8,678 nt of DNA. Origin: Pseudomonadota bacterium. GTDB lineage: Bacteria > Pseudomonadota > Alphaproteobacteria > Sphingomonadales > Sphingomonadaceae. The notes under the pieces were generated by a model that worked only from the letters and a program-made list of their open reading frames with translations, ran no database searches and was not told the DNA's origin. The position numbers were made by a program, and so were the translations under genes. Below are positions 1-4,710 of the stretch, piece after piece (position 1 is the stretch's first letter; each line of letters starts with the position of its first letter). Where the stretch lies: assembly GCA_023386135.1 (NCBI GenBank), contig JAEWKG010000020.1, positions 1-8,678 on the forward strand, given 5' to 3'.

Positions 1-1
1 G

Positions 2-94
2 ACCTGGCGTCCCTCGCGCCACGCCGATGCGCCGGTCAAGCCGCAGGTGCGCGAAGGCAGCGCGTTCGCCGCGTTGGCCGATCTGGTCCGTTGA
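2..94 (+). CDS. C-terminal end of a helicase-related protein (5' partial)
   Basis: Frame 2 is open from the window edge to the TGA at 92-94 and gives 30 residues ending in AFAALADLVR. This resembles the tail of the large helicase proteins that sit directly upstream of the S4-domain gene and fdxA in alphaproteobacteria. Only the tail is visible, with no helicase motif, so the assignment rests on remembered synteny and the tail pattern. The reading frame itself is well supported: its stop overlaps the start of the next gene (TTGA, 91-94), as expected for translational coupling. The gene continues upstream of the window. Confidence 0.55.
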   Translation, partial: TWRPSRHADAPVKPQVREGSAFAALADLVR

Positions 95-402
95 GGATCG
101 ACAAGCTGCTGTGGCAGCTGCGCCTGACCAAGACCCGTGGCCTCGCCCAGGCGCTCGTCAATGAAGGCCACGTCCGCCGCAACGGCGCGCGGGTGCTGCG
201 CGCCAGCCAGGACGTCGCGGCGGGCGACACGCTGACCGTGCCGCTCCCCGGCGGCGTCAAGGTGATCGAGCTCACCTCGCTTCCCACCCGGCGCGGACCG
301 GCGGCCGAAGCGCAGGCCTGCTACCGCGCGCTTGACCCGCACGGCCAAAGCGCCATAGCACCGGGCGAACCGCCAACGCCTGAGAGGGGCCTTCCGAAAT
401 GA
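91..402 (+). CDS. S4-domain RNA-binding protein (HslR-like)
   Basis: A 103-residue basic protein. Residues 1-65 match the S4 RNA-binding fold: it opens MRIDKLLWQLRLTKTR, followed by an ALVNEGHVRRNGARV segment and a GDTLTVPLPGG strand, the pattern of small S4 proteins related to Hsp15 (HslR). Hsp15 binds free 50S subunits carrying nascent chain. Whether this alphaproteobacterial relative does the same is inference. The tail after residue 75 (RGPAAEAQACYRALD) is typical of the alphaproteobacterial subgroup, and the final 20 residues look unstructured. The start is a TTG at 91, chosen because the conserved N-terminus begins exactly there and because it overlaps the upstream stop. There is no good Shine-Dalgarno sequence, so initiation probably depends on coupling. 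The gene's stop overlaps the fdxA start. Confidence 0.85.
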   Translation: MRIDKLLWQLRLTKTRGLAQALVNEGHVRRNGARVLRASQDVAAGDTLTVPLPGGVKVIELTSLPTRRGPAAEAQACYRALDPHGQSAIAPGEPPTPERGLPK

Positions 403-737
403 CCTACGTCGTCACCGACGCCTGCATCAAGTGCAAGTACACCGACTGCGTCGAGGTCTGCCCGGTCGATTGCTTCTACGAAGGCGAGACGATGCTGGTG
501 ATCAACCCCAGCGAATGCATCGACTGCGGCGTGTGCGAGCCAGAGTGCCCGGCCGAGGCGATCCTGCCCGACACCGAGGACAACCTCGAACAGTGGCTAG
601 AGCTCAACACCAAGTTCTCCGCCGAATGGCCCAACATCACCCAGAAAAAAGACCCGCCGGCTGACGCCGACGAGCACAAGGGCGAAGAGGGCAAATACGA
701 CAAGTTCTTCACTCCGGAGCCCGGCGAAGGCGACTGA
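399..737 (+). CDS. fdxA: 7Fe ferredoxin FdxA ([3Fe-4S][4Fe-4S])
   Basis: A cytoplasmic electron carrier of 112 residues, full length for the Azotobacter ferredoxin I type. Nine cysteines are visible: C9, C12, C17, C21, C25, C40, C43, C46 and C50. By analogy with Azotobacter FdI, C9, C17 and C50 hold the 3Fe-4S cluster, and C21, C40, C43 and C46 hold the 4Fe-4S cluster. C12 and C25 correspond to non-ligand cysteines. The motifs CIKCKYTDCVEVCPVDCFYEG and ECIDCGVCEPECP are almost identical to the family. The WPNITQKKDP segment at 76-85 and the acidic tail also match. The ATG at 399 overlaps the S4 stop (ATGA), with GAGAGG at 382-387 as a possible distant ribosome-binding site. Its physiological partner cannot be read from the sequence. 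Confidence 0.96.
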   Translation: MTYVVTDACIKCKYTDCVEVCPVDCFYEGETMLVINPSECIDCGVCEPECPAEAILPDTEDNLEQWLELNTKFSAEWPNITQKKDPPADADEHKGEEGKYDKFFTPEPGEGD

Positions 738-793
738 AGCTGACCGCCTGACCGCCGTCACGCGCGCCCTCAGGTCACCCATCCGTAACAGGG

Positions 794-824
794 TGGAAAT
801 TTTGTTGCCCGTCTGCTATATAAT
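794..824 (+). promoter_or_regulatory. Predicted carD promoter
   Basis: The segment holds a perfect TATAAT at 819-824 inside TGCTATATAAT, in otherwise GC-rich DNA. In one register, TGGAAA at 794-799 is the -35 element, followed by 17 bp, with the -10 at 817-822 (TATATA) preceded by an extended -10 TGC at 814-816. In the other, TATAAT at 819-824 is the -10, with a poor -35. Either gives a leader of about 145 nt before carD. No other sequence between fdxA and carD looks as good. The transcription start is not known. Confidence 0.55.
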
Positions 825-831
825 GCAACAA
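802..831 (+). repeat. 7-bp inverted repeat bracketing the carD -10 region
   Basis: TTGTTGC at 802-808 and GCAACAA at 825-831 are perfect inverted copies separated by 16 bp, with centres 23 bp apart. The TATAAT at 819-824 lies between them, touching the right arm. A repressor bound to both arms would cover the promoter, so this is a candidate operator. It could also form by chance in a 240-bp intergenic region. Confidence 0.4.
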
Positions 832-906
832 GCGCGCTGGTGACCGAGTCCCGGCGGCGACGTTCGTATCGGAAAGGCGCGGCACTCTAGCGACACGACG
901 GTCTGC

Positions 907-934
907 TTGCGATCGGCTTTCGGGCCGATTGCGA
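907..934 (+). other. Stem-loop in the carD 5' leader
   Basis: TTGCGATCGGC (907-917) pairs with GCCGATTGCGA (924-934) as an 11-bp stem with two G-U pairs and a 6-nt loop (918-923). It is 43 nt upstream of the carD ATG and is not followed by a U-run, so it is not an intrinsic terminator. It could stabilise the mRNA or be a binding site. I do not recognise it as a known RNA family. Confidence 0.4.
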
Positions 935-977
935 AGAGCCTGACGCCTCGCGTTTGCCGCCCATGAAAGGAATTTTG

Positions 978-1514
978 ATGGCTAGCCAGGCCCCCACTGC
1001 CTTCGATGTCGGCGATTACGTGGTCTACCCCAAGCACGGCGTGGGCCGTGTGGTCGAGCTGCAGAGCGAGGAAATCGCCGGCATGAAGCTCGACCTCTAT
1101 GTCCTGCGCTTCGAGAAGGAGCGGATGACGCTCCGCGTGCCGATGAACAAGATCGAATCGATCGGCATGCGCAAGCTGTCGAGCGACAAGACCTTGAAGG
1201 AAGCGATGGAGACCCTGAAGGGCAAGCCCAAGGTCAAGCGCACGATGTGGAGCCGCCGCGCGCAGGAATACGAAGCGAAGATCAACTCGGGCGACCTGGT
1301 GTCGATCGCCGAAGTGACCCGCGACCTGTTCCGCCCCGAGGACCAGCCCGAGCAGTCGTATTCCGAACGGCAGATCTTCGAGGCCGCCTCCAGCCGCCTC
1401 GCCCGCGAGCTGGCGGCGATGGAGAAAACCGACGAGCCCGCCGCGCTCGGCAAGATCCTCGCCGTGCTGCGCGAACACGCGCCGAAGTACTACGAGACCA
1501 CCGAAGAGGCCTGA
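978..1514 (+). CDS. carD: CarD-family RNA polymerase-binding transcription factor
   Basis: A 178-residue global regulator that binds the RNA polymerase beta subunit and helps open promoter DNA, especially at rRNA promoters in the studied relatives. Residues 9-66 form the CarD/CdnL/TRCF RNA polymerase-interaction domain (FDVGDYVVYPKHGVGRV at 9-25, MTLRVPMNKI at 50-59). From about residue 70 the protein is helical and DNA-binding, with the conserved Trp at 91 (TMWSRRAQEYEAKINSGDL) that wedges into the -10 edge of the bubble. The start is ATG 978, with AAAGGA at 966-971 spaced 6 nt. In-frame TTG 954, ATG 963 and TTG 975 lie upstream but lack comparable ribosome-binding sites. The gene is monocistronic by appearance, with its own promoter and terminator, and sits downstream of fdxA as in other alphaproteobacteria. 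CarD autoregulation is reported in Rhodobacter; here it is only possible. Confidence 0.95.
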   Translation: MASQAPTAFDVGDYVVYPKHGVGRVVELQSEEIAGMKLDLYVLRFEKERMTLRVPMNKIESIGMRKLSSDKTLKEAMETLKGKPKVKRTMWSRRAQEYEAKINSGDLVSIAEVTRDLFRPEDQPEQSYSERQIFEAASSRLARELAAMEKTDEPAALGKILAVLREHAPKYYETTEEA

Positions 1515-1535
1515 TCCTCTACGGCGGACGAACAA

Positions 1536-1568
1536 GGGGCGCTTCCCACGTAGGGAGGCGCCCTTTTT
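1536..1568 (+). terminator. Rho-independent terminator of carD
   Basis: The arms 1536-1547 (GGGGCGCTTCCC) and 1553-1564 (GGGAGGCGCCCT) form a 12-bp stem with two wobble pairs and the loop ACGTA. The run TTTTT at 1564-1568 follows immediately. It starts 21 bases after the carD stop. It is the only classical intrinsic terminator I see in the window, and it separates carD from the GIN-domain cluster. Confidence 0.9.
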
Positions 1569-1611
1569 CGTGCGCGCTCGACCAACGGGATGCCGCTGTC
1601 GACGAAGCGCC

Positions 1612-1647
1612 TGGACCACAGTCTTCGCGTGCGCTACAAATGTAGCG
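1612..1647 (+). promoter_or_regulatory. Promoter with BlaI/CopY-like palindromic operator
   Basis: CGCTACAAATGTAGCG (1632-1647) is a palindrome with perfect 7-bp arms and an AA centre. Its core TACA-N2-TGTA is the operator pattern of the BlaI/MecI/CopY repressor family. A weak promoter fits over it: TGGACC (1612-1617), a 17-bp spacer, then TACAAA (1635-1640), so a bound repressor would block the -10. The first GIN gene starts 22 bases downstream. No such regulator gene lies in the window, so the regulator's identity is inference from the site alone. Confidence 0.5.
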
Positions 1648-1668
1648 TCAACCGTTGGAGGCTTCCCG

Positions 1669-2397
1669 ATGCGTCTTGCACCCCTGTTCCTCGCCGCCAC
1701 CGGCGCCCTTTCGATCGCCGCTGCCGCCTACCCCGGCTCCTCGCACAATGCCCTCGATGACGGGCGCCCGATCCCCGCGGCGTGGGCCGCTACGGGAACT
1801 TTCGACAAGGTGAGCGCGGCCGGACCGGACACCGTTCGCTTCAGCACCGGCGACCGCTGGCAGGTGCGCGCCGAGGGCGACGCGCGCACGCTCAACCGGC
1901 TGCGCTTCCTGGTCGAGGACGGCCAGCTGGTGGTCGGCCGCCGCTCGAGCGAGGACAAGACCAGGCTGCCCGTCGCGACGATCTACGTCACCGCCCCATC
2001 CATCCGCGCCGCGACTCTCGCCGGCTCGGGCGCGTTCGCGGTCGACCGGCTGAGCGGAGAGCAGGTCTCGGCCACGCTCGCGGGCTCGGGTGACCTCACC
2101 GTGGGGGCGGTCGACACCCGTACACTCACCGGCACGATCGCCGGATCGGGCGATCTCACCGTCGCGGGCAAGGCCGACAGTGCGCGGCTGACTATCGCGG
2201 GCAGCGGCACCTTCGACGGTCACGCCTTCCGCGCCGGCGATGCCAACGCGACCATCGCGGGCTCCGGGTCCGCGGGCTTCCATTCGGACGGCACCGTCGC
2301 CGCGCACATCAGCGGCAGCGGCAATGTCACCGTGGAAGGCCGCGCCACCTGCCATCAATCGCGCAGCGGCAGCGGCTCGCTGCGCTGCGGCGGTTGA
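1669..2397 (+). CDS. Secreted head-GIN-domain (DUF2807) protein, periplasmic form
   Basis: A 242-residue exported protein of unknown function. Residues 1-20 are a Sec signal peptide (MRLAPLFLAATGALSIAAAA), with likely cleavage after the last Ala; there is no lipobox Cys. The rest fits the head GIN domain (DUF2807, 'putative auto-transporter adhesin'), a beta-solenoid-like fold. A GSG turn preceded by A or S recurs near residues 118, 138, 158, 177, 197, 215 and 233, about every 20 residues, each beginning a coil. Two cysteines, C228 and C240, could form a disulfide near the C-terminus. The start is ATG 1669, with GGAGG at 1657-1661 spaced 7 nt. Upstream in-frame codons back to 1570 run into the carD terminator and encode no signal peptide. 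The likely location is the periplasm. The name 'adhesin' for this family is a prediction, not a demonstrated function. The next gene is its paralogue. Confidence 0.88.
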   Translation: MRLAPLFLAATGALSIAAAAYPGSSHNALDDGRPIPAAWAATGTFDKVSAAGPDTVRFSTGDRWQVRAEGDARTLNRLRFLVEDGQLVVGRRSSEDKTRLPVATIYVTAPSIRAATLAGSGAFAVDRLSGEQVSATLAGSGDLTVGAVDTRTLTGTIAGSGDLTVAGKADSARLTIAGSGTFDGHAFRAGDANATIAGSGSAGFHSDGTVAAHISGSGNVTVEGRATCHQSRSGSGSLRCGG

Positions 2398-2454
2398 TCG
2401 ACGAGCGGCAGACCTCACCCGATCAAGGCCTGTCGCAAACTGCCACCAGCGGGA

Positions 2455-2483
2455 TTGCCGCACGGAGCTTGCTGTATTATATC
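2455..2483 (+). promoter_or_regulatory. Possible promoter for the second GIN-domain gene
   Basis: TTGCCG (2455-2460), a 17-bp spacer and TATATC (2478-2483) lie in the 124-bp gap between the two GIN genes; TATTAT at 2475-2480 is an alternative -10. TTGCCG is also the left arm of a spaced inverted repeat with CGGCAA (2483-2488). The AT-rich block stands out against its surroundings. I see no terminator after the first GIN gene, so read-through from it is also possible. Confidence 0.4.
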
Positions 2484-2521
2484 GGCAACACGGACTGGCT
2501 CATCAACGAAAGTGAGTTTCC

Positions 2522-3337
2522 ATGTTGCACAAGGTTCTGAAGGGCATTGCGCCGGTTCTGGCGTTCGCGCTCGCCGCCGGCATCTCGGGCTGCGACGGCC
2601 ATATCTCGATCAACGGGCATGAAGGCGTGCCGCTGTCCGAGCTCGACCTCGCCGGGAAGACCCCGACCGATGTCGTCCTTGCTGGCCCCGACGACGTGAT
2701 CGTCACCCATGGCGACAAGCTGGCGATCGACGTGTCGGGCGATGCCGAGGCGAAGGAGGCGCTGCGCTTCACCCTCGACGACGGCACGCTCGGCGTGATG
2801 CGCAAGAACGGTTCGAAGTCGAACGGCAAGGCGACCGTGCGCGTAACCCTGCCCCAACTGAGCAAGGTCACCCTCGCAGGATCGGGCACGCTCGACGCCG
2901 ACAGCGTGACCGGCAAGGTCGAGGCGGTGATCGCCGGCAGCGGCACCGCGCGCCTGCGCTCGATCGAGACCGACAAGCTCGAACTCACGATCGCCGGCGC
3001 CGGCACGCTCGAAGGGGCGGGTCACGCCAAATCGCTGGAGCTGACCGTCGCCGGCTCGGGCACCGCGAAGATGGCGGGGCTCAAGGTCGACAGCGCCAAG
3101 ATCACCATCGCCGGCTCGGGCGACGCCAGCTTCGCTTCGGACGGCACGGTCGACGCGACGGTAATGGGCTCGGGCAACGTCAATGTAACCGGCAGCGCGA
3201 AGTGCACGATCCACTCGATGGGGTCGGGCAAGCTCAACTGCACCGCCGGGACTACCAGCACCACGGGCGGTCCGCCGGCTCCTCCGGCACCGCCGGCGGC
3301 TCCGACTGGGCCAGGCCCGATCCCGACGCCCGAATAA
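2522..3337 (+). CDS. Head-GIN-domain (DUF2807) lipoprotein
   Basis: A 271-residue predicted lipoprotein. The signal peptide ends in the lipobox ISGC with Cys24 as the lipid-carrying residue. Asp25 follows, which in E. coli would favour inner-membrane retention; whether that rule holds in this organism is uncertain. Residues 45-240 are a DUF2807 beta-solenoid with GSG turns near 119, 138, 158 (AGAG), 177, 197, 215 and 233, and cysteines C228 and C240. These are the same residue numbers as in the upstream paralogue, so the two align almost without gaps from residue 119 on. A Pro/Ala/Gly-rich tail (251-271) is unique to this copy. The ATG at 2522 follows only a weak ribosome-binding site, GTGAG at 2512-2516. 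Function is unknown; an envelope structural or adhesive role is a family-level guess. Confidence 0.87.
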   Translation: MLHKVLKGIAPVLAFALAAGISGCDGHISINGHEGVPLSELDLAGKTPTDVVLAGPDDVIVTHGDKLAIDVSGDAEAKEALRFTLDDGTLGVMRKNGSKSNGKATVRVTLPQLSKVTLAGSGTLDADSVTGKVEAVIAGSGTARLRSIETDKLELTIAGAGTLEGAGHAKSLELTVAGSGTAKMAGLKVDSAKITIAGSGDASFASDGTVDATVMGSGNVNVTGSAKCTIHSMGSGKLNCTAGTTSTTGGPPAPPAPPAAPTGPGPIPTPE

Positions 3338-3366
3338 GTTCATCGCCGGGCAACGCCGGGGCGTCT

Positions 3367-3407
3367 AAGGGCCGCGCATCCGAAAGGAATTTCGATGCGC
3401 GGCTCTT
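3367..3407 (+). other. Long RNA hairpin enclosing the ribosome-binding site and start codon of the small lipoprotein gene
   Basis: The arm 3367-3380 pairs with 3394-3407 over 14 bp. Ten are perfect Watson-Crick (GCCGCGCATC with GATGCGCGGC), followed by one G-U and three more pairs. Inside, past a bulged C3381, GAAA (3382-3385) pairs with TTTC (3390-3393) and closes the GNRA-type tetraloop GGAA (3386-3389). The Shine-Dalgarno AAAGGA (3383-3388) is split between upper stem and loop, and the ATG (3395-3397) is in the lower stem. As RNA this should hinder initiation unless melted. There is no clean U-run after it, so termination is less likely. Confidence 0.6.
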
Positions 3408-3724
3408 CTCTTGTACTCCTCTTAGGCTTGCCGCTGGCGCTGTCCGGCTGTCTCGCCAAGACCGCGTTCGACGTGGCGACCGCGCCGGTGCGCGTGGCCT
3501 CCAAGGCGGTCGACCTCGCCACCACCAGCCAGGCCGAAGCCGACCAGAAGCGCGGCCGCGAGATCCGCCAGCGCGAAGAGCGCGTCGGCAAGCTCCAGCG
3601 CGAGCGCGACAAGTACGAGAAGGCCTGCCTGAAGGGCGATCGCCAGGCCTGCGACCGGGTGTCGGCAATCAATGCCGAGATGCAGTTGCTGCTGCCGCAG
3701 ATGCCGGTCGAGCCCGAACGCTAG
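3395..3724 (+). CDS. Small coiled-coil lipoprotein of unknown function
   Basis: A 109-residue protein I recognise only as a type of conserved hypothetical seen in sphingomonads. Residues 1-18 are a lipoprotein signal peptide ending in the lipobox LSGC, with Cys19 as lipidated residue and Leu at +2, so outer-membrane sorting is plausible. Residues 22-43 are small and hydrophobic (TAFDVATAPVRVASKAVDLA). Residues 46-76 are highly charged and probably a coiled coil. C78 and C86 lie in KACLKGDRQACDRV, which resembles the Cys-pair pattern of Sel1-like repeats, though only one unit is present. ATG 3395 is the only start that gives a complete signal peptide; AAAGGA at 3383-3388 is spaced 6 nt but buried in a hairpin. 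The gene lies 57 bases after the GIN lipoprotein with no obvious promoter between, so co-transcription is likely. Its TAG overlaps the opposing sua5 stop. Confidence 0.82.
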   Translation: MRGSSLVLLLGLPLALSGCLAKTAFDVATAPVRVASKAVDLATTSQAEADQKRGREIRQREERVGKLQRERDKYEKACLKGDRQACDRVSAINAEMQLLLPQMPVEPER

Positions 3725-4659
3725 GCGGCGGCGCGGCGCAGGCGGTCGTTGATCGCGGCGCCGATGCCTTCATTGGGAACAGGAGCGACCGCGACCCGCG
3801 GCTGGGGCGCGGCGGCCGCTGCGTGTAGGCAAGCGTAGAGCCGGGCCGCTGCCTCGGCGAGGTCTCCCGCCGGCGACAGATTGCAGTCACCTTGGACGCT
3901 GCCGAATCCGATCACGAACTCGTCGACCTCGCCTCGATTGGCATCGAGGCGCACCGGCTTGCCGGGCGAGTAGTGCTGCGCAAGCTGGCCCGGCGCCTCG
4001 ATCTTGGCACTCGCAACCTCGATGGGCGCGGCGAGCAGTGCGATCAGTTCGCGTTCCTCGATCGGGCCGGCGCGGAGAAGCTGCCAGCCGGCCCCGCGCA
4101 GCGCGACGATGGTCGATTCGAGCCCCCGCGTGCAGGGTCCGCCGTCGAGCACCGCGTCGATCCGCCCGCCCAGCTTGGCCAGCACGTGGTCGGCGGTGGT
4201 CGGGCTCACGCTGCCGCTGCGGTTGGCGGAAGGTGCGGCCAGCGGCAGTCCGGTTCGCGCGAGGACCGCTCGCATCAGCGGATGCGCCGGGCAGCGCAGC
4301 GCGATCGTCGGCAGGCCCGCGGTCACCGCTGGGGCAACGCCGGCTCGGTCGCTGAGCGGGAGGACCATCGTCAGCGGCCCGGGCCAGAACCGCTCGGCCA
4401 ACATCCGCGCGCGGTCGTCCAGTTCGGCCAGCGCTTCGGCGGCGCCGAGATCGGGGACGTGGACGATCAGCGGGTTGAAATCGGGGCGGCCCTTCGCGCG
4501 GTAGATTCCCGCCACCGCCTCCGCTCGGTCCGCCCGCGCGGCGAGGCCGTAGACGGTTTCGGTCGGCAGCGCGACGAGGCCGCCCGCCTCGATCAGCGCT
4601 GCGGCGCGGGCAACGCCGGCTTCGTCCGCCCCCAGCTTTTCGGTGTGCTTGTCGCCCAT
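3721..4659 (-). CDS. L-threonylcarbamoyladenylate synthase (Sua5/TsaC, long form)
   Basis: Makes threonylcarbamoyl-AMP from threonine, bicarbonate and ATP in the cytoplasm. This is the first step of t6A37 modification in tRNAs that read ANN codons. At 312 residues it is the two-domain Sua5 form. The YrdC-like domain occupies about 10-200, with PTETVYGLAA (32-41), KGRP..NPL (56-64), FWPGPLT (92-98), APSANRSG (143-150), SPTT (153-156) and LDGGPCTRGLESTIV (172-186). The linker signature PGQLAQHYSPGKP (224-236) leads into the C-terminal Sua5 domain. The ATG at 4657-4659 gives a normal N-terminus but has no upstream Shine-Dalgarno sequence; a possible -10 ends about 8 bases before it, so the transcript may be leaderless. 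It is divergent from the acyl-CoA dehydrogenase gene (51 bp gap) and convergent with the small lipoprotein gene. Confidence 0.95.
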   Translation of the reverse strand: MGDKHTEKLGADEAGVARAAALIEAGGLVALPTETVYGLAARADRAEAVAGIYRAKGRPDFNPLIVHVPDLGAAEALAELDDRARMLAERFWPGPLTMVLPLSDRAGVAPAVTAGLPTIALRCPAHPLMRAVLARTGLPLAAPSANRSGSVSPTTADHVLAKLGGRIDAVLDGGPCTRGLESTIVALRGAGWQLLRAGPIEERELIALLAAPIEVASAKIEAPGQLAQHYSPGKPVRLDANRGEVDEFVIGFGSVQGDCNLSPAGDLAEAAARLYACLHAAAAAPQPRVAVAPVPNEGIGAAINDRLRRAAA

Positions 4660-4710
4660 CGGCGCGCGCTATAAGCGCACATCGCCGTCTGGCCCAAGGA
4701 GAACCGCCCC
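4660..4710. promoter_or_regulatory. Divergent intergenic promoter region with palindrome
   Basis: The 51-bp gap between the sua5 start and the acyl-CoA dehydrogenase start contains GCGCTATAAGCGC (4666-4678), an inverted repeat with 5-bp arms around ATA. It supplies TATAAG (4670-4675) as a -10 for the plus-strand gene, with TTGTCG (4649-4654) as a loose -35 at 15 bp. On the minus strand it supplies TATAGC (4673-4668) for sua5. AAGGAG (4696-4701) is the ribosome-binding site of the plus-strand gene. The overlapping promoters suggest shared control, but no regulator is identifiable. Confidence 0.45.

Noticed and set aside
741..777. Possible fdxA terminator around the doubled TGACCGCC and a later GGTCA
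   Set aside because: Pairing options are short (5 bp) and far apart, and there is no T-run. The doubled octamer looks incidental.
954..977. An upstream TTG, ATG or TTG start for carD, adding 1 to 8 residues
   Set aside because: ATG 978 has AAAGGA at ideal spacing and gives the usual CarD N-terminus. The earlier starts lack a ribosome-binding site.
816..1700. A 294-codon minus-strand frame across carD and its terminator
   Set aside because: It runs through the carD promoter, coding region and intrinsic terminator, has no family resemblance, and is opposite a clear CarD.
1981..3240. Short DNA repeats of the ATCGCCGGCTCGGGC type, considered as a repeat array
   Set aside because: They are in frame and encode the GSG turns of the GIN solenoids. 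Protein repeat structure explains them fully, and there are no uniform spacers as in CRISPR.
1648..3343. Long minus-strand frames (1648-2463 and 2477-3343) opposite the two GIN genes
   Set aside because: They are Arg/Gly/Ala-rich with no domains. Their length follows from the repeated GSG-coding segments and GC bias on the other strand.
3343..3365. Direct repeat CGCCGGG..CGCCGGG between the GIN lipoprotein and the next gene, considered as a terminator
   Set aside because: The copies are direct rather than inverted, give only a weak CCGG self-pairing, and are not followed by a T-run.
3892..4674. A 260-codon plus-strand frame opposite sua5
   Set aside because: It is antisense to a fully conserved Sua5 and has no recognisable domain or ribosome-binding site.
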